A program made the translations under genes and the position numbers. This document shows positions 1 through 9,732 of a DNA stretch of 64,000 nucleotides, piece after piece. Origin of the DNA: Plumapathes pennacea (Eukaryota; Cnidaria; Anthozoa; Antipatharia; Myriopathidae); the NCBI GenBank assembly GCA_964036295.1, contig OZ038468.1, forward strand, positions 19,622,683-19,686,682, written 5' to 3'. Numbering within the stretch: position 1 is the stretch's first letter; the number at the start of each line of letters is the position of its first letter. The notes under the pieces are model-generated. The model was given only the letters and a program-made list of their open reading frames with translations, did no database searches and had not been told where the DNA came from.

Positions 1-329
1 ACAATTCGGGATGAATCAGAAACTGATCCTTGCACTGCAACTTGGAAAATGTTGTGGCGTAGTTTGTATTGTGGCAGAATTTATAATGAGGAATGAATCG
101 ACCGTCATTTCTGTAAGTCAGCCAAGCTACAAGCAAAACAACACCGAGATGAGTGATTTTCTGATTATAACAATTTCAAACTATCGAAGTAACATGGTAT
201 ACCATTTATCGAATTGTTAGGATACCCTAGAAAACATGTGAGTCGACAAGAAGCAACAAACACGTCGCACAACCGAATGAAACACGAGGATGAACCCTCT
301 CTGTGTATTTATATGGTCACGTTTCTCAC

Positions 330-685
330 CTCAGGACTCGAAGACCACTGGAACTTCACTGATCCTACGGAAGCTGGCAAGGGTGCCATAAACTTAGCAA
401 AAGCTCTTGGGTTCTTTAGAAGAGTAGCCGGTTCTCCATCGCGAATTATGTAAAGATCAGATTCGAAGTTCCACTCTACAAAGGAACACAACACCACGAA
501 TTAAATATGCAAGCCCAAACAAAGTCAAAAGTCTGCACTTTGGACATGAATACCAAGTTCTTCAACTTACCTAATTCATTATTGGCAAACTCCTTCGATA
601 TATACAAGTTCAGGCTGGCACTTGAACTATAAAACAGGGCAAAAAGCACAACCACAAGCAACCACGTTGTTCGTGCAGTCCGCAT
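330..685 (-). CDS. WIF-domain protein, first two coding exons (RYK- or WIF1-like)
   Basis: Two minus-strand exons join cleanly: 685-571 (ATG at 685-683, donor AG|GTAAGT) and 475-330 (acceptor TTTGTAG, donor GAG|GTGAGA). The joint rebuilds a GAG codon. The protein starts with a signal peptide (MRTARTTWLLVVVLFALF, hydrophobic core) followed by LNLYISKEF, then LYIIRDGEP and SVKFQW. This is the pattern of the N-terminal half of a WIF domain, which binds Wnt ligands outside the cell in WIF1 and in the RYK receptor. The spacing YIIRDG...P.P....V.F.W fits both families, so I do not choose. The remaining WIF exons must lie left of position 1. What is seen: signal peptide, motif and splice sites. What is inferred: Wnt binding. 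The gene appears intact as far as it is visible. Confidence 0.72.
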
Positions 686-1119
686 GTTTTCGCGAACGGC
701 GAAACGCTGTTTTCCACATTCAAAATCCTCAGTCCGTACTTAATACGTCATACACCAAGCTTCCGAACACTGATACACATGTTTTAAATCAAAGTTGACG
801 TAACTTCTGCAGGAATTCTGAGTAAAGTGCTTACTTGGTTTCAAAACATTATAACGCCTCCACACTCACAACTTTGGTGGGGCCCTTCTACGTCACGCTG
901 GATAACCAATCAGGTGGTGGACGACTCATTATCGACTACAAATCAACAAGCAAACAAAAGACGACGACTAGAAATCGACTGCACTGCCGCTGAGCAAATA
1001 CTACAAAACCGGTCAAACCTGTCTGAAGTTGGCGCTTTTTGTGCAAATCGTGGAGCCGAACGTAAACAGCAGTAAACAGGATATTCAAGAAAACATTGTT
1101 ACTGAAACATATCAAATAT
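686..1119. other. Upstream region of the WIF gene, no gene seen
   Basis: Non-repetitive sequence directly upstream of the minus-strand WIF gene. It should hold its 5' UTR and promoter, but no clear TATA box or initiator could be picked out. The open frame at 827-1075 has no recognisable protein motif. Confidence 0.3.

Positions 1120-1148
<29 letters not shown>
1120..1148. repeat. (CA)n microsatellite
   Basis: About 14 uninterrupted CA dinucleotides followed by a degenerate CATACACA tail. Confidence 0.95.
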
Positions 1149-1152
<4 letters not shown>

Positions 1153-1254
1153 AAAAGGAGACTTTTAACGAAACATTTGTACAGTTTGTGACAAAAATGC
1201 GATCCTACAGCAAAGTTTCCGGAGTAGTTTTTATGAAGCACCACAAAACTAAAA

Positions 1255-1340
1255 GCAACAACAACAACAACAAAATTTAGCAGGGTATATTTCTTTTTTT
1301 CTTTTTTTCCCTTTCTTTTTTTTCTTTTTTCTTTTTAGAG
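1255..1340. repeat. (CAA)n and long T-rich pyrimidine tract
   Basis: About six CAA units at 1255-1272, followed at about 1290-1337 by a nearly pure T/C tract of T runs broken by single C. It is followed by a G-rich stretch (1339-1359). This is low-complexity sequence. Confidence 0.9.
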
Positions 1341-1636
1341 GGGGGAGGGGTGGGGTGGCTTATGACTTTCGCTTTCTGTTATGTGCCGGGAGTTTTTCAC
1401 ACCGCCGTAAGTAAAATACTCGCCGACTTATGTCACGTCTGGTCTTCATCTGTCATCTTCTTTCGGTTCCGACAGATCTTGCGTCACCGGCTTCTCTCAC
1501 ACTCTGATATGCGCTAAATGTGTTCAGTTGGATAAGAGTTGCAGAAGCGTGCTTTGTAATTGCCTATCTCTTTTTTGGTAGCCTGCATTCCGGCTAACCG
1601 CTTCGGTTTTGGGTTTTTCTTTGGTGCGAACAACCT

Positions 1637-1664
1637 GGGAGGGGGGGGAGGGGGGGGGGGGTGG
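1637..1664. repeat. G-tract cluster
   Basis: Runs of 8 and 12 G separated by single A within 1637-1662. It could form a G-quadruplex on the plus strand. 1341-1636 and 1665-1849 otherwise hold no recognised feature. Confidence 0.8.
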
Positions 1665-1849
1665 TGAGAGTAAAGGATAGGGTTTGTGTTACCAAGATTG
1701 CTTAGATTAGTAATATTCATTGAAAACAACATAATTTCTCTCAGAAATTGAGGAAAAAACTCCAAGGGAGGGGGAGGGTACTCCTAAAAATTTTGGGTGG
1801 GAGTGTGCCGCCCTGGACAAAAAACCCCTACCCTTCTTCAGACCAAAAT

Positions 1850-1962
1850 TTAAACGTCGAAAAAATAACGTTGAAAAGACGTTGTATTCTGGTTGTCTGA
1901 CGTCGCGACCACGTTTCAACGAAATATCGACGTTGCGACAACGTCGAATGCCTGCTGGGTTA
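1850..1962. repeat. ACGTTG-rich short element, probably the remnant of a non-autonomous transposon
   Basis: Many copies of ACGTTG/CAACGT and of palindromes such as CGACGTTGCGACAACGTCG lie within about 110 bp, ending in TGCCTGCTGGGTTA. Dispersed elements with such ends and ACGTTG repeats are common in animal genomes. No matching left end was found nearby. It abuts the DUF229 homology, so it may have truncated that copy. Confidence 0.45.
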
Positions 1963-1965
1963 TAG

Positions 1966-2758
1966 AAAGACTGCACACAAGAAACTTCTTAAACAATACC
2001 ATGCTGGTCGTAATGAGTGACCACGGCTTTAGATATGGAGAAGCGAGGTTCACATTTCAAGGAAAGTTGGAAGCAAGGCTTCCATTCCTCTCCATTACAC
2101 TTCCACCGTGGTTTCGCAAAGAATACCCACATCTAGTGAGCAACTTAAAACGCAACACAAATCTTCTTGTTACTCCATTTGATCTTCATGCGACGCTGCA
2201 ACACATTCGTACCCTAAACTCCCCCAATATATGAAGTGGGGCAGAAGCTTCTTTGACGTCATACCAGAATCACGTGACTGCAGTACAGCTGGTGTACCTG
2301 AGCACTACTGCCCATGCGTGCGCTGGCAACCTGTAGATAAAGACCACTGATCAATCAGGCAGTCGGCTCAAACCGTGGTAACCCATATAAACTCACTGAC
2401 GTCATCAGATGCCGACGGCGTAAAGTTGTGCGCTCGTTTGGAACTTGCGGAAGTTACTAGCGGCTATCAGAAAATACCCAACGTTAACATGTTGCAATTT
2501 ATACGCGCCGCCGATCGACACAGAGTGGAAAAGTTTGCTGATGGTCCGGTGCCTATTGTGGACTGTATGTATCAAGTTCAGCTTCGTACTGTTCCCGGGA
2601 ATGTGGTGTTTGAAGTATCGGTCACCCACGTGAAAGATAAATTTGAAGTGGTTGGCGAACTGAGCAGGATTAATCTTTATGGAGATCAACCGAAGTGCAT
2701 CATCGACAAGAAACCATTTTTGAGGAAATACTGCTTCTGTAAAAATTTTCAACAGTGA
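1966..2758 (+). pseudogene. DUF229 family (sulfatase-like) C-terminal fragment, frameshifted and with an in-frame stop
   Basis: Translation gives RNFLNNTMLVVMSDHGFRYG, LPPWFRKEYP, TPFDLHATLQHI, then after a frame change PEHYCPCVRW and RINLYGDQPKCI...LRKYCFC. These are the order and motifs of the C-terminal half of DUF229 proteins (Pfam PF02995), a metazoan family related to sulfatases and alkaline phosphatases. MSDHG contains the DHG metal-site motif. The frame changes by one base at the C5 run 2221-2225, and a TGA at 2348-2350 interrupts the second frame, which is otherwise open to TAG... no later than the TGA at 2756-2758. The N-terminal catalytic half is absent: upstream lies an ACGTTG element and then the opposite-strand WIF gene. 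The 790 bp carries no intron, so a retrocopy or decayed fragment is likely. Sequencing error could explain the single-base shift but less easily the stop as well. Confidence 0.75.
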
Positions 2759-3861
2759 AAATGACAATCTATGATTCATATTTGTCACGTGTTTATGCCT
2801 CATCTGTCGTTGAAAATTTCAGTGCAAAGACCGGCTCTGTTTTGAACTCAGTCAGTAGCTAGCTTTTTCAGCACCGGGTCCGTGAAACTTTGGAAAAATG
2901 TTTCTAATGCATAGGACTTGTGCGTCTTATTTATGTTATTTGGATTCGTGGAAGTCATTCCTGTGTAATTTTATTAACTCGCTCTCGCCGCAAGCACAAG
3001 GTCCTTATTTGACTGTAAAAACAGTATATCTATGCAAGCGCAAGCAAAACGATCACAACATTTTAGAGCCGTTTTCGCATGACCGTCGAAAATAATGATG
3101 TGATTGTTTTGGTTCTGCTAGCGATTGCGTCGAGTCTGTTTTTAGGGTGAAATAAGGTCTTTTGTGCTTGTCCTTATACTTGTGTTTGTCTATATTAAAA
3201 ACTTTTTATTCTGATATTCTGACAGTGCTTGACGGGATAGCAAGAACAACTGCCATAAAGAGCCCAGTCTATTGCCTTGTAACGAGGATTTCTCTGCAAA
3301 AATTCGTAGGTCTAACCTGAAAATCGCTTTGCAGAGTATTTAAATGGAAAAAATGTGAATGATGTGGTTAGGTTTTTATTAAGCTATCCCACACGGGATA
3401 TGAACGTACTCAAATCACCACGGCGTTTTTTGTCCCAGTCAGTGATTTCGAAATACAGAGTTCTCGTGCACTGTGAAAAATATATTTACAGTCCTCACAG
3501 TGCGCCATGACGAGCAAACATGTCTGCAAAACTTGATTTTTGCACGGTTTTAGTCATAACTGTTCACGATGATTGTTCGCTTTCCACTTTCTTCCTGGCA
3601 AGTGTGCAAATTTTATCACAGGGGTGAAACAACCGTCCATACTCTGCAGCACTTGTTGTCAATGACGGCTGAGGTCGCAAGCAATTTTTTCCTCGGATGT
3701 TTTCCTTCTTCTTAACGGTCATTTTCCAAGATTGTAAGCTTTAAGATCATCATAACTTAACAGTGGGCGTCCGGAACGTTTAAACTTCCCATTGCACTTC
3801 TGGGCCTTTTATGACAAACGTTTAGCAACTTTTCGAGTAATCATTTGCAAACTGATTTTGC
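2759..3861. other. No gene or repeat recognised
   Basis: AT-rich sequence. The short open frame at 2898-3095 shows no family motif and no splice context. I see nothing else in it. Confidence 0.4.
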
Positions 3862-3960
3862 GGTCCGTACAGTAAGTCATGGACCGGTAAAATTGACCAA
3901 TCAGAACGAGCGTAAAATCAATTTGAGGTCCGTACAGGAAAGTATGGACCGGTAAATTAA
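3862..3960. repeat. Two tandem copies of a ~65-bp hairpin repeat (GGTCCGTAC...GGACC)
   Basis: GGTCCGTACAG recurs at 3862 and 3927, each followed by ATGGACCGGTAAA and CCAATC. GGTCC and GGACC in each copy can pair, giving small hairpins. Function unknown; probably ends of a dispersed element. Confidence 0.6.
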
Positions 3961-3997
3961 CCAATCGTAGCGTGCGTACTATCAGTTGAAAGTTGTT

Positions 3998-4030
3998 CAA
4001 ACGTGAACGTGAACGTGAACGTGAACGTGA
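3998..4030. repeat. (ACGTGA)n hexamer microsatellite
   Basis: Five tandem copies of the hexamer AACGTG in perfect register. Confidence 0.9.
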
Positions 4031-4409
4031 TTTGACAGTTTGACTTCGAACATTTATTTCTAATCAGAGGTCACGATTAATCCAGCCTTCGCTTCAATAC
4101 TTATCTGTTTCTTTTATTAACTGAATGCGCTTCTTTCATCAGGCTTTCGAGTATTCGTGCTCTGTATCAAATATAAAATTGAAAGCGAGGAATGTAACAC
4201 GATATTTGTTTACAATATTATTGCGGTTTTGTTCACAGCGTGGTTCAGTCCATTTGAAGACTGCAAAGTCAATGTTCAGGACTATCTCGGTGTATTTTTC
4301 ATTGCTATACAATGACCACTGCGAAACAAAGGCTACATAATTGAATGGAAGAAACATTTCAACAGGCATTGTGCGATAAGCAGAAGAATTTTATGAGCCA
4401 ACAGATGTC

Positions 4410-4834
4410 GAGAGCACCCAACGAAGATATTTCTCAAAATACGTTAGTTTGCACAAATGTATGGTTATTTGTCCAAAATATAGTTTATTTTCTGCTTTTT
4501 TTACGTTGCTGGCAAACACAGAGGTGTTCCACACTCCCAGGAAGCCAATTCAGAATATCCGTTTCCCAGCAGAGCGGTCCCAGAAAATCTCCCAGCCAGC
4601 TACTTGATGGTGTACCACTTTGTCAGAAAATGTTAGCATTTCAAACGTTAGCCTGGATTGCAGTCTTGCTTGTTCCCATGCCTCCAGCGAGGCTGAAAAC
4701 GGCCATCTCTCTCCCAGCAGTCCGATTTATTTTTTTTTTCCCAGCCAGCAAAAAATCAGATAGATCTCATGCCAGCCAGGACAGGTTGCAGTGCGGAACA
4801 CATATTTTTTGGAACAGGTCCGATGGGTGCTCCT
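4410..4834. mobile_element. MITE copy 1 of the composite element
   Basis: 425 bp from GAGAGCACCC to GGGTGCTCCT. It shares near-identical sequence throughout with copy 2 at 5430-5860, including several CCCAGCCAGC motifs. The open frame that crosses it is not a gene. Confidence 0.75.
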
Positions 4835-5429
4835 CAATATTTCTAAGTCTAATGTTCGGGATCCAAGTAAGGATGGTCGGGATCCTGCTATGAACGGCGA
4901 CAGAATTTTTCTAATATAAACAAATTTTACGCTGCTGTTGCTGTAATATACATTACAAGTTTGATATCTACCTAGTCATCGCCACTGGATGTTTAACTTG
5001 GTGCACTAAAAACCCTCCAGAACCTTAAGTATTTTTAAGTCCAATGTTCGGGATCCAGCTAAGGATGGGACGGGATCCTGCTATGAACGGCGACAGAATT
5101 TTTCTATAACACATTTGACGCTGCTGCATGTTGCTGTAATATACATTACAAGTTTGATATTTACCTAGTCATCGCCATTGGATGTTTAATTTGGTGTAGT
5201 AAAAACCCTCCAGAACCTTAAGTATTTTTAAGTCCAATGTTCGGGATCCAGCTAAGGATGGGTCGGGATCCTGCTAAGGACGGCGACAGAATTTTTCTAA
5301 TATAAACAAATCTTACGCTGCTGTTGTTGTAATATACATTACAAGCTTGATATCTACCTAGTCATCGGCATTGGATGTTTAATTTGGTGCACTAATCCCA
5401 CTAAAAACCCTCCAGAACCTTAAATATTC
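4835..5429. repeat. Three-copy 192-bp minisatellite inside the composite element
   Basis: GTTCGGGATCC recurs at 4854, 5046 and 5239 (spacings 192 and 193). Each unit also contains GGCGACAGAATTTTTCTA and ACCTAGTCATCG. The third unit ends at the left end of MITE copy 2. Confidence 0.9.
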
Positions 5430-5860
5430 GAGAGCATCCAACAAAGATATTTCTCAAAATACGTTAGTTTGCACAAATGGTATGGTTATTTGTCCAAAAT
5501 ATAGTTTATTTTCTGCTTTTTTTACGTTGCTGGCAAACACAGAGGTGTTCCACACAACCAGGAAGGCAATTCAGAATATCCGTTTTGCAGCAGAGCAGTC
5601 CCAGAAAGTCTCCCAGCCAGCAACTTGATGGTGTACCACTTTGTCAGAAAATGTTAGCATTTCAAACAAAAATGTAGCCTCGATTGCAGTCTTGCTTGTT
5701 CCCATGCCTCCAGCGAGACTGAAAACGGCTATCTCCCTCCCAGCAGTCCGATTTATTTATTTTTTCCCAGCCAGCAAAAAAGCAGATAGATCTCATGCCA
5801 GCCAGGAGAGGTTGCAGTGCGGAACACATATTTTCTGGAACAGCTCCGATGGGTGCTCCT
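5430..5860. mobile_element. MITE copy 2 of the composite element
   Basis: 431 bp starting GAGAGCATCC and ending GGGTGCTCCT. It is a direct repeat of 4410-4834 with scattered substitutions. Confidence 0.75.
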
Positions 5861-6005
5861 CAGATGTCATGTACAGAGTAAAGCATAAATCGCCATTGTT
5901 TTACGGCTAAAGCTCATCCTAGCTTTGGTTTCCGTTTTCGGCCTGTTATCCTCAGAAGTATTTCGTGTCGCCACAGAAAGTTTCGTCGGGACTAAATGGG
6001 CTAAT

Positions 6006-6362
6006 TGCCGACTGCGGCTTTTATTGCTCTTTGGGGCTACGCCCCGACAAGCTTAGGATTGGAGACCGTGTCTTCATCTTCGTCATATTTTTCTGGTTTA
6101 CGAATCAGCACACGGTGATTGATTCACATTGCCACGTGATATGTGATGACGTAAGGTGACTTCGCGAACAACTTGAGATGTAGTCGATTGAATCATACGT
6201 TAATGGTTGTGTATAAAGTTATCTGTATGCCATCCAAACTCAACACCGTTTGGCTCTGTAGAACATGCACGGATAAACTAGGTTTTAGGGAACGATTTTG
6301 GCTTGCGTTCTTAAGTTCACCGTCATAGCCGTAAACAAATGTTTGATGGATTCGATTATATT
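6006..6362. repeat. Segment of the dispersed repeat in inverted orientation
   Basis: The reverse complement of about 6023-6362 matches 45410-45735: shared blocks include TTTGTTTACGGCTAT, CAGAGCCAAA, AATCACCGTGTGCTGAT and a GC-rich hairpin (GGGGCTACGCCCC here, GGGCCCCAGGCCC there). So the two halves of this repeat are head-to-head here and head-to-tail at 44.3-45.7 kb. Confidence 0.65.
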
Positions 6363-6768
6363 TAATGGCTACCGCTACAGGATTGCAAATAACTCTGTTG
6401 CCGCTAATTATTTATTAAATTTTTGATGTCGAAGCTCCGTGTCTTTCAAAGTGAAATACGTATATGTGCAACGAATACCTTGACCGCAAAGGCGGTAAAC
6501 AAATGAATCAGGAATTGGATTTTATATCATTGTTTAGTTTTAGTTTTATGATTTGTACTCGGAAGCCGTAGAAAAAAAAAGCAGCCGGGTGGATCACTGT
6601 GCGTATTTCTTGGCCAGGCGACGTACAACACATCTGTTTGGACAAAGGTTGACTTTCATAAATTTTTGCATTGAAATCTGTATATGGAGGTATTGAACGT
6701 GACCAGTCGGTCAAGGCTTTAACTGCCACAAGTGCGACAAATATGGCCTGCCAATCGTATAATCGAAC
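6363..6768. other. Unassigned sequence with one open minus-strand frame
   Basis: The minus-strand frame 6807-6508 reads through WQAIFVALVAVKALTDWSR and SIPPYTDFNAKIYESQPL. It looks protein-like, but no family is recognised and splice sites are not convincing. Its left part ends where the 172-bp unit begins at 6769. Confidence 0.2.
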
Positions 6769-6926
6769 TGGGGTTTTTAAACAAATTTTTTTCATCTCTG
6801 AATCCAACTCAAACAGAAAACAGGTAATTGAGCTAGTAACTGATAGAAATCTGCCCTTTGAATTTGAAAATGTGTTTTAATCTTGGAGATAATGATGGTC
6901 AAAGTTGGAGTTAGTTACAGGGTTTA
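6769..6926. repeat. Single copy of the 172-bp repeat unit found in tandem at 17.1-18.1 kb
   Basis: Shares TCTCTGAATCCAACTCAAAC, GAGCTAGTAACTGATAGAAA and CCCTTTGAATTTGAAAATG with each unit of the 17108-18090 array. It lies in what should be the intron upstream of the ERGIC1 exon at 7451. Confidence 0.85.
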
Positions 6927-7039
6927 TTAAACACAACATAATGGCTGCAACATTGCTAAACTGCTAAATTTTTCTGTGGAAGCATCGTTTTTGTGAAAGT
7001 TGTGAATTGGTTGCTAGTGAGCTAACTAAAGACGCTGTA

Positions 7040-7325
7040 TCCCGGGGGGAGGGGGGAGGAGTGGTTGGGATAACTCCCATATATGAGTCATACAGGTAAT
7101 ATTTGCCGTGCCAAAGACTATCGTTTTCCAGCATTTTCGTCTGAAAGTGGGTATAGATTTTTGTCACTTTGGTCTGGGAATAGAGTAGTAGATTTGGTCA
7201 AGATAAAATGGGGTACACATTTTGGAGTCAGTCTGAAATAGAGTATGGAAAGTCGTATATTTTGGTCTGAAATAGGGTATAAGAGTTTAGAGAACCGTGG
7301 GCACATCCCCCACCCAAAATTATCA
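7040..7325. repeat. Dispersed GGGGGGA / TTGGTCTGAAATAGGGTA repeat
   Basis: G-rich start (7044-7058) followed by degenerate direct repeats of a ~40-bp unit resembling TTTTGGTCTGAAATAGGGTA (7138, 7170, 7223, 7260). Low-complexity dispersed repeat, no coding. Confidence 0.5.
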
Positions 7326-7450
7326 CACGCTTCCCACACGAACCGACTTCAGAACAAAGCTTGAGTCAAGAACTGAATGAAACTGTTGCGAGTATTATAC
7401 TGAGTTAGACAATCAATTATACTAAGTGATGATATCTCTACATTTTTTAG

Positions 7451-8074
7451 CCATCTGGTTCAGGTACGACTAGTCCAATAACTGTCAAGCACACGGAAAG
7501 GCGGAAACCTCTGTATCACTTCATTACAACGGTATGTGTTATAGCACTCGTTATATGTTTCGGGATCGTGTTTGTACCTGTAACACACGTTCTTGTCCTG
7601 GCCCGTCTTTGTGAAAGAAAGATCGTAGTCTAATACTTTGTACGAATACATAATTATGTTTACGTAATCGTGTTTGTATTTTAATTTTGTTAGTTCGTGT
7701 AAATTTTAAAAGTGCTTGTGTGTTCCTGGTTGTCTACGCATAAGTTTTGTTAGGTAATTTTCACGTTTGTGTATTTGTGTACATGTAAGTGAACGTGTTC
7801 GTGTTCATGGTGTTCTTATTTGATTTACCTTTTCCATTTTCGTAAAATTAAAGTCCCGCGAAATTTTAGTTAAGAGTATTGACAAGGTGATTGTCCTAAT
7901 GTACAGTTACACTTCATTTGCTAGCGATAGACGTGTTAATAAAGAGCACCGTATGTTTCTTTCCAGGTTTGTGCCATCGTGGGTGTAACGTTTACAGTGG
8001 CAGGCATTATTGACTCTATGATCTTCACGGCCAGTGAAATCTTCAAGAAAGCCCAATTAGGAAAACTAAGCTAG
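7451..8074 (+). pseudogene. ERGIC1: ERGIC1, last two coding exons (detached 3' fragment)
   Basis: Exon 7451-7531 (acceptor TTTTTTAG, donor ACG|GTATGT) and exon 7967-8074 (acceptor TTTCCAG, stop TAG 8072-8074). The first begins CC ATC TGG TTC AGG TAC GAC (IWFRYD), then continues after loss of two bases at about 7471 as SPITVKHTERRKPLYHFITT. The second gives VCAIVGVTFTVAGIIDSMIF and ends TASEIFKKAQLGKLS. This is the C-terminus of ERGIC1 (ERGIC-32), a cargo-receptor subunit cycling between ER and Golgi; VGVTFTVAGIIDSMIF is its second transmembrane helix. No other ERGIC1 exon lies upstream; exons for the middle of the protein lie downstream at 14.1-16.9 kb. The two-base loss and the missing 5' part argue for a fragment, but an assembly indel and a misjoin could mimic both. 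Confidence 0.85.
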
Positions 8075-9230
8075 ATAACGGAAATATGTGCACTATTTTC
8101 TCTTGTGTTTAAGGAAACTTTCTTTGTCCAACATATTTGTGAACAGGTATACATGTGGTTTATGAACTGCCATGCGAAAATTAGACTATAGAATTGGCCG
8201 AATAAGATTAACTTGTCCACTCCCAAGCTTTAAAAATAGATTCTTCCAGCTTTATAAGAAGAAAATATATAAATGATGTAGTGAGAGTTTATGGTTTAGT
8301 CAGCTTTTATCTGAGCGATGTATGAAATACTGAGTCGCGAGGATCTGTTGGGGGGACATGTTGCCTCGTGTAACAGGACCTTTATGTTTAGTGTGACAGT
8401 TAATGAGTTTGATGTTTTTATGTTGGGTCAAATCCTGCGAAAAATGCTGTCAACTTTAGGCAAGCGACTGGTGTTTAACCGGCCTGTTTTGCATGGAGAA
8501 AAAAACCGTCATCTTGAAGTTTTGCGTGCTTTGATATTTATTCATGCAAAGTTATACATTGTTGAAATTTAATTCTCTATAGTTCAATAGCATAACTATT
8601 GATTACTGTGCGTTTTGCTCGCTAATTGCTAGTTAGGTTGAATTCTTGGTAGTGGGGTTTTGCATTAGCAAGGTGGGATTGATTGTGAAGCACGTTCATA
8701 ACACTGGATTATATTAAACGAATACACAAACCTCTTCACTGACCGCAAAGTTTATTGAGTTAATCAAAGGTTAACCCAATTTATTGTTCTAACAAACAAT
8801 GGTGGTTAGGATCTCTATGAACTAAGATTGAACAGAAATACGTCACGATAAAACCCATATTTGGCACTGGTCGTATGCCAGGTGACAACCCGCTTGGAGT
8901 CTCCAAATAGCGCGATACTACAGCATTAGCGTCGTGATTATTACCCTCACAGAGCTAGGGATCCCCCCTGCCTCCTCTGATATTTTTCCTCGTTGGGCAT
9001 TTCAGCCCAGGGTGAATGCCCCCTTGACTCCGGAAAGCTTAGCGGATTATGACGAAGGCGTAGAGGCAGATGTATACAGAAATAATATGGGCTTGGGAAA
9101 AAATGTCCACTCCTCCACCTCGGTTTTTGCTGTTAACCGGCCCCCCTCCTGAGTACCAAGCCCTCAAAGGAGATTGGAGAGGGAAAAATGCACTTTGCAC
9201 TTGACATGTATTGTCTTATTTTACTTTCAA
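8075..9230. other. No gene recognised
   Basis: Downstream flank of the ERGIC1 fragment. Open frames at 8318-8572 and 8934-9152 show no family motif or splice context. I see no clear repeat. Confidence 0.35.
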
Positions 9231-9420
9231 CAGGCGAAAGCAGTATGTTTATCGACTGTGAACCATTACCAATTTTGTCAATACAATGACGGCAGCAGTT
9301 TGGAATCACTAGCTACAGTGAAGTTGGTCAATTTCATGGGCTGATTATTTTATCGATGGCAATTAACTAAAAAATGTTGAAATCAATAAATAAAAACAAT
9401 TTGATGTCTAATTAAGCCGG
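9231..9420. repeat. Dispersed repeat, copy 1 (pair with 12109-12311)
   Basis: Shares TTTGGAATCACTAGCTACAG, AACCATTACCAAT and TTGATGTCTAATTAAGCC with 12109-12311 in the same orientation. The second copy has extra bases in the middle (AACATGAGATTTCTTT). Function unknown. Confidence 0.85.
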
Positions 9421-9545
9421 GTTATACAACTAACAGATTGTTGGGTAAAGCAAAGAGAAGAAAGATTGCGCGCAGTGTGGTGAATAGAGGTTTATACGGA
9501 ATTTAATACGTGCACAGTTATGTAGTTCACGGGTTATTTATTTAC

Positions 9546-9732
9546 CTGTTCAACAATCAATGCTACTCTACCCAGGGCAACACCGTACTCATCATCTCGA
9601 GTAACAACAGCGAAGCCAAGTTTTGCAATCACTTGCTTAAATCGCTTTAGTTTTTGTTCACAACAACCGGTCACGACACAGTGACTTACCACGTCTGATT
9701 CGCCCCAGATCTCTATCTGTTGGCCGAGGGCC
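9546..9732 (-). CDS. Unidentified coding exon
   Basis: On the minus strand the 187-bp interval has a good acceptor (TATTTTTCCCCAG) and donor (CAG|GTAAAT). It stays open in one frame for 62 codons, containing [20 protein letters not shown] and [20 protein letters not shown]. The composition looks like real protein (no low complexity). The alternation of hydrophobic stretches with a basic helix ([19 protein letters not shown]) faintly resembles a BRCT fold, but I do not recognise the family. Neighbouring exons were not found. An alternative acceptor is CCAACAG|ATAGAG, 17 bases further in. Confidence 0.4.

Larger units (their letters stand above)
4410..5860. mobile_element. Composite hAT-like non-autonomous element with 8-bp target duplication
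   Basis: The insertion is flanked by CAGATGTC at 4402-4409 and 5861-5868. Two related copies of the host repeat (44620-44627 and 45255-45262) show a single CAGATGTC with no insertion, i.e. empty sites. Ends are imperfect inverted repeats, GAGAGCACCC at the left and GGGTGCTCCT at the right, extending to about 16 matches over 22 positions. Inside are two copies of a ~428-bp MITE (4410-4834 and 5430-5860) around a minisatellite. An 8-bp duplication with short terminal repeats is typical of hAT elements; the superfamily is an inference since no transposase is present. The outermost ends probably moved the whole 1,451 bp as one unit. Confidence 0.75.
4034..6005. repeat. Dispersed repeat, locus A (homologous to 44251-45400), interrupted by a composite transposon
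   Basis: Sequence 4034-4409 continues at 5869-6005. The same series of blocks (TTTCTAATCAGAGG, then CAGGCTTTCGAGTATTCGTG, then TTTCGTCGGGACTAAAT) is found uninterrupted at 44251-44760 and 44938-45395. No protein family was recognised in any frame. Relative to the other copies, locus A carries the 4410-5860 insertion and its continuation (6006-6362) is inverted. Confidence 0.75.

Noticed and set aside
40-190. Minus-strand open stretch with an AG acceptor upstream of the WIF exons, considered as WIF exon 3
   Set aside because: It is open and in phase, but the translation (a hydrophobic stretch and then Cys/His-rich sequence) does not match the WIF domain continuation; probably intron.
1893-1965. 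ATG at 1893 as the start of the DUF229 protein
   Set aside because: The first ~24 codons are the ACGTTG-rich repeat; family similarity begins only at about 1966.
2405-2803. 132-codon open frame on the minus strand
   Set aside because: Antisense shadow of the DUF229 fragment, which has clear family motifs on the plus strand.
4345-4893. 182-codon open frame
   Set aside because: It spans the left border of the composite transposon, MITE copy 1 and the minisatellite; no protein motif.
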